Assembly: GCA_947095585.1 (NCBI GenBank) | Contig: OX352761.1 | Location: 138,042,277-138,106,276 of the forward strand | Length of the DNA: 64,000 bases | Reading direction: 5' to 3' | Origin: Nephrocerus scutellatus | Lineage: Eukaryota; Arthropoda; Insecta; Diptera; Pipunculidae | Part shown: piece by piece, positions 11,926 to 22,148 of the stretch | How positions within the stretch are numbered: the stretch's first letter is position 1 | Layout of the letters: the number at the start of each line of letters is the position of its first letter | Translations under genes and position numbers: made by a program | Notes under the pieces: model-generated | What the model was told of the DNA's origin: nothing | Database searches by the model: none | Seen by the model: only the letters and a program-made list of their open reading frames with translations

Positions 11926-12864
11926 AAAATTAAATTTTTATGGGAAGGTTTTTTTAATGGTTCTATGGTGGTTCTATCCTTTAAGCTTCCTACGAAATTT
12001 TTGTGGATACTCTTAAACTTCCTTGACGCTAGGTAATACATCGAACCTTTATCCTTTCTTTAATGTTAGCATTTCGAATGAAATTCATCACGGATTTTTT
12101 TTTATTCCAAGGAATAGCAGGATTTACCGCGAGAAAACCCGTAAGAATCACGTCTTCGGCACTGGTGCATGTGGGGGTTGAATAACAAAGAAACAACAAA
12201 AAAATTCCATAGTACTTCACAAAATTATCTGTTGTCTTGAAAAAATATAGGTAGCTGCAGACACATTGAATGGCAAGAGAAAAGAAGAACGGATCTTAGC
12301 CATATCAGCTCATCACATATTGTTTTTGTTATGAAATTCTTTATGGTCGGAGCCCACTTATAATTGTTTAGTGGTTATAAGTGATTCTTGCGTGCTATAC
12401 TACAAAGATTGCCAATTTCCATAGCCACGAGATACAGCACAAAAAAAAATGCCGTAGCAATCGAGGTGGAATTTTATTTATCTTGAAACCGAGTAGTTAT
12501 CTTAAAAGCCAAAAGAAAAAGGGTTGTATTGACACGAACACACCAGTGCCATTTACACAATAGCGATGAAGCCAAGGAAAATTTTTATTTGGAAGCCGAA
12601 TTCTTTCCGCATGAAGAGGATTCTATCAATCCAGTTATTTTGTAAACGCCAAGCATTGTATTGCTCTTGTACGATGACACATGAATAAGAGGGACATTTT
12701 TAAAACCTCTTGAACGTCACTTGTGACACAAAGTGAGATAAAATAAAAGATCCTTAAGACGAAAGTTTTATCTTGCATTGGCCTTAGCTTCAAAGAAAGC
12801 ACTAAATATTAAGGTATGTATATTTCTTCAGCTGTTGTTTCACGCCTTTGTATTGTTTTTATAA

Positions 12865-13359
12865 CTAGCTGTTACCGGGCGCTTCGCTGCCAGTACACAT
12901 GAACCCGCCTTGCTCTTACCACCGGGGGGGGGTAGGGGGGTAATATAGCCTATAGCTCTTCCCTATGTGTTAATAATATGGTAGAAAATTTCATAAAAAT
13001 CTGTGGCATATATTAGAATTTTACATTTCCCACCCGTCTTTGGAGGGAAAGGTGTGTGTAAATTTCATATAAATCGGTTTGTAAATGTGAAATTTATATT
13101 TTCCCCCTGAGATAGGGAGGTTGGCGTACTATGACCTATAACCTTCCTCCAAATTTCATAAAAATCAGTTGGTAATTGTGACTGATATAAACATTTTACA
13201 TTTCCCACCCCCTAAGATTGGGAAGGGGGTTGTACTGTAGCCTGTAACCTTCCTTCACCTGCCAATAATATACATTAAAAATTTCATAACAATCTGTTGG
13301 TAAAAAATGTGAGTTTTCATAAATAACAACCGCATAAAATTTCATTTTTATTTATAAAG
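12865..13359 (-). mobile_element. Helitron-like non-autonomous element H3
   Basis: On the minus strand it starts A|TCTTTATAAATAAAAATG and ends GCGAAGCGCCCGGTAACAGC then TAG|T, matching the H1 end and the A|T target. The body has three or four ATGAAATTT-spaced segments with GGAAGGTTATAGG and GGGGTGGGAAATG blocks. It aligns with H4 at 53613-53932 (TATATTATTGGCAGGTG in both). No coding region. Confidence 0.6.
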
Positions 13360-14464
13360 ATAACTTTTGCACCTTGTTAGTGGATCCATTTTTTTCATAA
13401 CTGCGCTTCTTCATATTAGTGAAGTGAAAGCAGCACCAAACCAAATAAATTCATTTAAGAATTTCTCCAGCATAAACTCGTGCAATACACGAACTTACTT
13501 AATTAGCTAGAGACAAAAGCTACAGGCGAATGGCGCTGACAGCGGCCGACCATCAATCTAAATGATAAAAAAATCCAAGAGCTTGCAATTTGTCTGCTGT
13601 TTTATGCTGTCAACAGCATCCGCCACAGGCTAAGCAACAACAACAACAAAAAGATTGTTTTTGCTGACATTTCCAATTGCGCGGTTAGTGGTTTCTGTTG
13701 CTAGTGCTGGCTGGTTGGCTGGTTGTGCAACAAAAGGGACGAGAAACTGCTAGTGACAAGTTTGCGCAAGACAAAAATACGTCAAATTTATAACGAAGAT
13801 GTTCTTGAGCTAATAAAATTTAAATAAACTGTAATAGCACCATTAGTTTTTGAGTTAATCTTGATTACTCTTTTGGGTGAATGTCAATAATTAACGTGTG
13901 GTGGTCCCTTTTCGAGTTCTTTAACAAGATAATCAGTAGTGCAGTGTTAAAATTTGAACTTTGTCAATTAATTGTCTAAAAGCAGTGCTTTACGTTTAAA
14001 TTGTGAGGAACTAAATTCTTGACGTTAAGTTTTGTCCACACAAAAATTAATAATTTTTAATTACAATTACATTACAATTACACGATAAAGCATGACATGA
14101 ACACAAGAGAGAAAACAACATTGCAATAATGCTATTCAAGGGCGAACACTCAAACAGATGATCTCTTTCTCAGATTTTTCCATATATGGTAGGGGCCTTG
14201 GCGTTGGCGTGTGGACTTAAGTTGCAAAGACTCATCCTGTAAGCTGGGGTATTTCTTGCAAACAGGCTTGACGAGCAACGAACTAAGAACTACCGAACCC
14301 CTAATCCAGTGGTGTAAAGCGTACCATGCCCAGTGAACTGGTTGATAGCCGGGGGTAATCGTGCTATCTCGAACGGAGCCCATAGATACCTGCCCCTCCA
14401 CGTGTAAACAGGCCCTCCAGTGCCAGATGCTCTTGGCTGGAGGCTTATAGCTCCTCACTACTCG

Positions 14465-15110
14465 TGGGAATGAAGTGAAATAAAAATATTATTTTTCACA
14501 TGACGCATGGCAAGCCCGCGGGTTGGGGGGCATGAACCCAAGGCGAACGAAGGGTGGTGAGGGAGCACACTCAACTGGAGAAGGAGTGGTATTGACGATC
14601 CCCTACGGAGAGCCCTCGGCGGAGCTGGGGTAAGTTTCTACCTTCGACTTGTTGAGCAGGACAGAGAGCAAGAAGAGAGGTAGAAAAGAAGAACAAAGCT
14701 GCAGAAGGGCAAAGGGCAAAGATATCCAGCTGCCAAATCCCAAGGGGTTAAGAGAGTACCTTCAGTCCTCACACCGCCTCAAAGGAAGGATAAAAGAATG
14801 AACGAAGGCACCGACCAGTCGATCGGTGCTCCCCCAAAAAGCAGTAACGCACCTCAGCAAAGCTTTGCGGAGGCGGCCAAATGCTGGGCTGGGCTTGGAA
14901 GTCAAAATTGTCTTTGAAGTGGGTAAGAAAGATCCAAAGTCCTACAGATTAGCCTAACTTCGTTCGTTCTAAAGAGTACCGAAAAGGTTGTCGACAATTT
15001 TGTAAGGTGGAAAGAGCTCCACTACACTCGAGTCAGCATGCATGCTTCCCATGGGACAATAACAAATGCTCTGGAGAGGAAAAATGTAGACAGCACCTGT
15101 TTTAGGTCCT
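14465..15110 (+). mobile_element. I/LOA/R1-type LINE with large internal deletion
   Basis: The 5' part resembles leader and ORF1 of RNase H-type LINEs: a GC-rich leader (14500-14640), then NEGTDQSIGAPPKSSNAPQQ and SFAEAAKCWAGLG. Right after this, near 14895, the sequence jumps to reverse transcriptase finger residues EVKIVFEVGKKDPKSYRL and, after a frame change, VLKSTEKVVDNFVRWKELHY. The whole endonuclease and the rest of ORF1 are missing, as is everything after the fingers. Minus-strand frames over 14150-14458 are chance. Confidence 0.6.
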
Positions 15111-16611
15111 GTTTAGCAGATCGATCAACTACGGATCAATCAACAAATGCTGCTTGAACAAAACGATGAATTTCGCGGACGACTCTGCTCCCGATAACCG
15201 AATCATTGCAACTTGTTCACTTGGACAACGTTGACGGTTTGGAAAAATATCCAATTCCGAAGATATAGACATCGAAGGATTTTCAGACGCTAGATTTGAT
15301 GAAATCTTTAATAATCATGACATCTCCTATCATGAGAATGCCGGCAATGAACAAAACACAGGCTGAATACGTATGAATTTATATTAAATTTTGAAATCAT
15401 TGTTAAAGTTTATTTTCATTAAATATTATTATTATTCTTAAATTAATGCCTCGCTCGACACACGAAGTACTGCGATCGACGTTTTGATCGACAAACGCAT
15501 TTAGATAATTTTATTAATTCATACATTTTGATACCACATAGCTTATAGATACTATGGCATAGCTACTTTGGTATTTATATTTTCCAATAAAATTTACTAC
15601 CGGCTCTCACATATGTACTAGCAAATAATGCTTACCATCAAATAATAGTTATTAATTTTCTTATGTAGAAATGTATAACGCTGTTAAAAATAATAACTAA
15701 TACTAAAATATTTTTTCTAATTTGACTTGTATTTGGGTTTACAGGGTTGCCTTATGAGTAAAGGACATTGAAATTCCTATTGGTATTTCAAATAATAGTG
15801 GCGTAATAGTTTAGCTGACGTTTTTTATGATTTATTTAGCAGTAGCGCAAAAAAATGTAAAACAAAGATACAACATTTCACAACGAATATAAATACTCTT
15901 CCATTGGGCTGCCTATATTTAGTTTCGAATTTTGATAACCAAATCTTAATGACGTGGCCAATACCTCCTGCTGAGCGACACTAATGAAATGAGCAACGAA
16001 AACAAAATAAAAACCAGCTTAGTGGCTAAATATAATGTGCCGGGACATTATACATATAAGGCAAATGTTGTCAATAATGCCGAAACACTACGACCGATTT
16101 GACGTAATAGAGGTTGTCCTCTTGAGTTTGAAGTGGTAAAGCTTTGGCGGCCACCGCAGCATGACCATTATAAGGTCGACAAAAACGATGATTTCATTAG
16201 ATTGTCGCTAGCCCAGCAAAAAACTTTCTTAGTTATTACCCTCATAGGGCGGAATACACAAAAAGGACATTTTACCTGAATACCGCCGCACTACGTACTT
16301 CACCTTGACCAAGGTTTTAATGACCGGACTTGTTTTAATGAGTGTCGTATCCTGTAGTTAACACGGTAATGTACCTTAATGTTAAGGTTGTGGTGGTGAA
16401 ATGCCAAGAATTACTACCTTTCAGCGCTTTACTTTTTTTTACCACTAATACGAGCACAATACAATGGACTGCTCCTTTTTTTATCACTAGTAGTTAAATA
16501 AGTGTTTTCTATAGTCAGTCAACTTGTGGGTATGTGGTGTGTTTTTTTTTGTTTCCGACTCTCTAACGTTCACGGACATTTTTATGCTAAAAGTTCATAT
16601 TTTTCAGATAA

Positions 16612-16862
16612 TGGTGACATGTATTGGCAATGTGATATTATGTGTAAATTGCAAATACATCTTTGATCACAGCTCGAGTTCTTTACCGACAATAAACAAA
16701 AACCTTTTGTTTGTTTGTTACTCATACATCAGTGTGTATGAGAATACGTGACAAATATACATAGTGGTGGTCATTCAGAACTCAATTATGTCTACTTATA
16801 ACTCTTGAACTCATTGATTAATTTGGAGGATGTACAAATTAAAATATAGTATATAACTTGTC
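16612..16862 (+). repeat. Unclassified dispersed repeat, uninterrupted copy
   Basis: It contains ATGTATTGGCA.., GCAAATACATC.TTGAT.ACAGCT, ACGTGACAAATA..CATGGTGGT-like and CTACTTATAACTCTTGAACT then CATTGAT..ATTTG.AGGATG and AAATTAAAATATAGTA. The same ordered blocks appear at 21885-22148 and 24439-24560, where they are separated by an RTE insertion. No coding potential seen. Confidence 0.7.
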
Positions 16863-17714
16863 ACGGAAAGCTTCTCTCTCAATTCGCCGTTCGGAGCGAA
16901 ATTTCAAACGCGGGTATATCAAGAGCGCTCTAAATTAAAACTTCTACATGATGTATTTAAGCGCATGCAGTTTCCTACAAATCCCTATAAAACGCGTGTT
17001 CAATTTAGAATACAATTCTCGAGCAGAAAAAATTGTTCTGCGGTTTATGTTTGTGTAGAATACACCATTACCTTTACCACTGTGTAAAAATAACAAAAGA
17101 TTCCAATTACCATCATCATCTATAGGATTGTTGTTTTTCATATAAACTGAGTCTTTATTCAAAAATCGTATCCAATAATCTCAAGATTCACACTTCAAAC
17201 CATACTGGGAAATTATTTGAAATTCATCAAGAACTATATTATTTCCGCACATTCTTGGTATCCATAACAAAAACAGAAGTGTAAAAATGTTGTCCAATTA
17301 CTTGCCAAAAAGTTCGTCGGAAAAATGATGGCGAAAAAGGATAAAAGTCGAACGGATATCAAATTATTTTGAAGGCCAAGGCTGTTGCTTTTAATATCAA
17401 TACTTTTTAGGTCATCCTTTCATAGCTGAACATTTTAAGGAGTCAGTTTCCTTTTTCCTCCCGCAATAAAGACTACTACTATAAGCAATGAGTTTAGCAG
17501 TGTGAGACAGATCAACGAAACTAGTGCAAGTGAAAAAAATGAATATAACTGAAAATACAACTGCTTCATCAATCGACGGAACAATGTCAAAGAGATTAAA
17601 ACCCTTTAGGTTATTTGATGCTGTTGGCATTATTATCACTGCTTTCTATCCAATATCACAAAACTTTTTTACTGCTCTTTCATTCGTTTTTTTTTTCTAC
17701 TTATATTGTTACGA

Positions 17715-17925
17715 AAAGTAATTAGTAGCGTAGATAATGGGGTTCGAATCCTAGATAAATCGCAATGTACATGCTCGTCCAAAAATAAGCACTAAAATTA
17801 GAATTTAACTTTTATGTTATACAACTTATTAGATTATTTGAAATTCGAAACGTAACCGCCTGTAAGTTTGAATCATTATGTCATTCATTCATTATACTGG
17901 TCAAAAATGTAGTCAAACCGAAGAA
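17715..17925 (+). repeat. Short dispersed repeat with tRNA-like box B, copy 1
   Basis: It contains TAGCGTAGATA (box A-like) only five bases before a perfect box B GGTTCGAATCC (17741-17751). TAGATAAATCGCAATGTACAT and a body including TTATTAGATTATTTGAAATT, GTAACCGC.TGTAAGTTT and TCATTATG follow. A clear homologue lies at 35276-35490 on the same strand. It looks like a tRNA-derived SINE whose D-to-anticodon region was lost. Confidence 0.6.
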
Positions 17926-18079
17926 GAAGTGACACTTCTTTGCCAATATAAACTTCATATGTAAAATTGAGGGCGTTACGAAAGTGCGGCATGATGATTT
18001 AATTTTTCTATTGTTCGCAACGCAGTGCTGATCAACCAAACACAAACCACTAAACGCTTTTCAATATCTTGGTCGTACT

Positions 18080-18470
18080 TCTACGGTCATTTGGGAGTCT
18101 TTTAGTCTTTTTGGGGCCTTTTTGTGGTATTTTGGGGGTATTTTGGGAGAGTTTTGGGAGATATTTTGGGAGTGTTTTGGTGCTATTTAGTGGTATTTGG
18201 TATTTTGGAAGTGTTTTTGGGTTTTTTTTGAGTCTTTTGCGAATGTTTTGAGGGTTTTTGGAAGTATCTTGAGGGTCTTTAGTAGGTCTTTTGTGGGACT
18301 ATTTGAAGTGTTTTGGATTTTAGGAGGTATTTTTGAGGGTATTTTGAGAGTTCTTTTAGTAGGTCTTTTAATTCTTTTTTCTTTTCCTTCCTTTTGGGGG
18401 TATTTGGGTTTCTTTTGGAAATTTTTTGGCGGTCCTTTGAGAATTCCTAAAATTAGGTCCTTCTGGGCAA
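18080..18470 (+). repeat. G/T-rich minisatellite, TTTTGGGAGT type
   Basis: It is made of imperfect units such as TATTTTGGGAG, TCTTTTGTGGG and TTTTTGGAAG, about 10-13 bases each. The same type of repeat is at 58130-58385 (plus) and, reversed, at 19165-19275. It accounts for the open frames of 60-100 codons here. Confidence 0.8.
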
Positions 18471-18834
18471 GTACGTTTGAAACCGATTATGCACTGGAGT
18501 GAAATGGTAAGAGTGCATCCATTCCATGTGTAATTTTGTTGCAGTGTTGCTGCAGGAACATTAAGACGGTATTCAACTCTTCTTATACGTAGTAGTAGTA
18601 GTATCAACCCGCGCTATCTCGCTCTTGTTGACTAAATGCACAAATATTGTGCCACGGATTTATATAAAATTGAAAATTTAATATTGCATTTGTCAGAAAA
18701 ATGTATCCGAGAGCATTTCTCGAAATAATCGTGTTTGAAAATAAAATTTTTAAAAAAATTATTTTTTTGAATTGGATGGACCTTCATATTGGTATGGCTA
18801 AAATAATTAAAAAATGTACATTGTTTGATCTTGA

Positions 18835-19112
18835 AATTTTAATTTTCTTTCAAATAAGACCAACATTAGCCTTGTAGCTGGAAGCGTTCAAGGAAGAGTT
18901 ATAGGGTGTGAAGTGATGTAAGGTCGAAAGTATATTTTCGTTCATGGTTACAGGGTGTGAAGTGATGTAAGTCAAAAGTATGTCTCTTCGCATTAAAACG
19001 CTACGTCGCCGCAGGGGTTGAAAATAGATCTCCCCTCCCATAAGATTTTTATTCACGAAATTAACCAAAGAATCATCCCTTTAATTATATTTGCCACCAT
19101 AACAAATACACC
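18835..19112 (+). repeat. Dispersed repeat ending ACACCCTGTAT, copy 1
   Basis: It shares AAGACCAACATT.CCTTGT.GCT..AAGCGTTCAAG, GGGTGTGA.GT.ATGTAA, CGCAGGGGTTGAAATAG.., CTCCC.TCCATA, TTCACGAAA.TAACCAA and ACACCCT.TAT with 53430-53617. A duplicated internal segment (GGGTGTGAAGTGATGTAAG twice, near 18905 and 18953) distinguishes this copy. Class unknown; the ACACCCTGTAT end may be a terminal inverted repeat. Confidence 0.6.
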
Positions 19113-19164
19113 CTGTATATTTTTCGTTGATAAAATATTCTTGTAGTGTTCAGTGCCAATGCGT

Positions 19165-19275
19165 TAATGCGCGTATTAAAGACCCTAAAATACCATAAAA
19201 AACCTCCTGGAATACCCACAAAGGACAGCAAAAAGACCATCAAAAGACCCTTAATGGACCCCCAAAAGAGCCCAA
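19165..19275 (-). repeat. Minisatellite, reverse orientation of the 18080 type
   Basis: On the plus strand it reads as C/A-rich units such as AAAAGACCCTTAATGGAC and AAAGACCATCAAAAGACCC. On the minus strand these are GGGTCTTTTG-type units like those at 58130. Confidence 0.7.
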
Positions 19276-19789
19276 CTCTACCAACAACGAATATAGCATA
19301 GATTCCCTTCTTTTTCTCTCTCTATCCAAGTACCTCTTTCAGTAATTTTTCCTTCATGATCAAAATCAAAAATCAACGAAGCTATATTCACACGCCCATA
19401 GACGAAAGTGACTATTTAATACGCTATAAACTAGCTTCGAAAGTAGCCCTTACACACTCTAGATATCTTATCATATAAAATTCTTTTGTTATTTACTGCA
19501 GTCACAGCGAACACACATTCTCGCATTTCTGCTTCTCTCTCGATTTAGCAGAAAACCCGGTTTGGACGTGTGAAAAATAGCGTAGATTATTCGGCTACCG
19601 CCTCGTTCATCAAGCTTCGACCTCGTACGATAAACTCCACTTTCCTTGCTCGTTATGTAATATACTATTCCTGACAAATGGAAAGGAGCGCCTACTGAAC
19701 TATCGTAGTTCAAAGAGAATTCTACCTCATGCACAATGAAACAACGAATATCAATTTGAAAACAAGTAAGTGTAGAAAAACTTCTCGGG

Positions 19790-20110
19790 TATAAACTTTC
19801 CGGGAACAAACTTTTATGTATATATCGACACACGCCACACTCCACACATTCCCTTTATTTTTACATTGTATTGTTTGGAAATAACCGCCAAATTATCTGA
19901 TTTTGAGGTGGGGTCTACTCCAAAAATTAGCCCATTTTCTACGCATCACACACGCCATACGCGACTAGCGACACACGTCATACGCGAGATCTCATGGCCC
20001 TTAACACTAAGCTGCTCGAAAAATTTCAGCTCTCTAGGTCGTGTGGAAGGTGGTTAAAAAGTACCTCAAAGTCGGACAGACAGGAAATTCCAAGTTAAAT
20101 AAAGGTTTTT
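19790..20110 (+). repeat. CACACGC-rich dispersed repeat, copy 2
   Basis: It shares GGAACAAACTTTTATGTATA, AATAACCGCCAAATTATCTG, GAGGTGGGGTCTACTCCAAA, CACACGCCATACGCGACT, AATTTCAGCTCTCTAGGTCG, GGAAGGTGGTTAAAAA and the end CAAGTTAAATAAAGG with copy 1. It has only one internal unit, so the unit number varies between copies. Confidence 0.7.
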
Positions 20111-21884
20111 AATAACTCTAAATTACAAACAAGTGTTCGCTGAGACTGCAGTAAATCACAAAAACGCGTGGTTGATCGATGCTTGTGGTACTAGCCCTAC
20201 AACGAATATAGCATAGTTCTTTCTGGACAAGTACCTTTTTGCGATCTTCATATTCAAAATTGTTTCACATTGTGACGTCATAAAACGCTGCAACCTTGAA
20301 ATTTACTCCAAAGAAGTTTCACTTCAAAAATTTCAGGCGATATAAAATTCTTTTTCAACAAAAGTCTGAAAATATAACCTCAGGGAAAAAAAATTTTAAG
20401 CAAAAAATAAATTAAAAAAAACTTTAAAATGAGATTCCAACCTATTCCAACCATCTAGTTCTAGGCGCTATTCCGACGTCGTACTCATCATGCCAAATCA
20501 CTTTCTGAAATTCAGTGGTTCATATTCGATCAAATTGAAAGCGTTTTTCGGTCAGCTTAGGTAAATATTTAAGAAGATTTTTCAATAGTGGAGGACTGAA
20601 ATAAACATCCTTTGTTCACACCTTAGGAATCAGTTTACAAATGTTCAAGGTTTTAATCATTAAATGATTTTAGGAGAAAGAGTGAGTTGGCGAGGCGATT
20701 TTCAGGCAGAATTTTGTCTAAACGTTGCTGGTTTTATCGGTGAACAACGAGAAACGTTATTTATTATTTTTTGTTTATTTATTTTTAGTCTTTTTGTATG
20801 TCAAGTCAAGCCCATTGGTTCTTGTGTGTGCAACATGCTAAGGCCTCGAACAAAGACCAGGACACTTCAAAATTATTTTATTAAAAACAGAATTTTCAAG
20901 TATTGTTTTGATGCAGATAAAATTGGACAATGATTGCCATTGGTTCCTATTCAGTGCATCATTCACTAATTGGCTCTTATTACAACAAATGGCCATGATG
21001 ATCGTAGATTATCGTAGTAAAGTAAAAAAACAACACACTGAAATCAGCAGCATTGATATTCTCTACAAAGCCAGAAAATAAATTTATTTTTAAATTATTT
21101 CCACAAAATGTACGGCTCATCAATGGTTGGTCATAAGGGTTAAAAAAAAACAAATGTATAACAACAATGGGATTGGATGGAAGCGGGAAGGAATAGTCTC
21201 ATTTGACCTTGGTTGTGTGATTTTCTTCTCTCTACTGGGATTTATAACAACATTCAATTACGTGTAAAACAGCAACAATAAAATATTGGAGGATATTCTA
21301 ACATACCGACCACCACACCACCTTGGTCTGTCGCCTTGCTCGCATGCCTACGCGACATCCATTCTGTATTTACAAGTTTTGGAATTTGGTTAGCAAAAAG
21401 AAAAAAACAGCACAGTGTGCACTGAATATTTAATATTCATATAAGCTATGTTTCATACGTCAAGGATATTGTTTGTAATTAGAAGAAAAAAATGTCGTAA
21501 GAAATTTCCAACATAAAACACGACATCAGCCAGTTATGCCACTGCATATTAAAAACGATAAAAATCACTTTTTAGTTTTGACTTTAGAATATAAAATTTG
21601 GATCTTGTTATAGAAAAAAAAACACATTGCATGACAAATTAATTTTGCTATAAATTATAGCGTTTCAAGGATCACATGAAAAATCGTGACTGATATAAAT
21701 GGGTATCACGTGCTATGATGCAAGTGGAGCGATATTAGGATACCAACTGATGTGTGGTATTTAGTGTTAGAAATAGTAAATATTTTCAGCAAATAGCTCT
21801 TAAAGGTGCGATTTTATGCTGCTAGTTAGGAATTAAAGTAAACGAGCTCATAACGATTTGTGAGAAATTTCAAATGTATATGTA

Positions 21885-22148
21885 ATGGAACATAGGAAAA
21901 CGTCTAACTCACGCCCTTACAGTTCTTACTAGAAACCAAAATCAGATACTGGTGAAATGTATTGGCATCCGAGTATATATGTGAAAGTTGCAAATACATC
22001 CTTTATTACAGCTGCAGTTCTTTATTGGCAATAAATAAAAATGTTTTGTTTGTCTGTAGCACAGTCACAGTAGTACATCAGGGATTATAAGAACACGTGA
22101 CAAATACTCATGGTGGTTGTCATTAGGGGCTGAATTAGGAATACTTAT
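21885..22148 (+). repeat. Left part of dispersed repeat interrupted by RTE copy A
   Basis: It contains GGAACATAGGAAAACGTCTA, CTTACAGTTCTTACTAGAAA, GTATTGGCATCC, GCAAATACATCC, ACGTGACAAATACTCATGGT and ACTTAT, in the same order as 16612-16800. The sequence diverges after ACTTAT (about 22148), where the LINE begins. The expected continuation, AACTCTTGAACTCATTGAT, resumes at 24439. Confidence 0.65.

Noticed and set aside
14150..14458. Minus-strand frame of 102 codons
   Set aside because: No family match. It lies just upstream of the leader of a decayed LINE on the other strand and is probably antisense to transposon-derived sequence.
18069..18502. Plus-strand hydrophobic frames rich in F, G and L resembling membrane segments
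   Set aside because: Translation of the TTTTGGGAGT minisatellite, not a real membrane protein.
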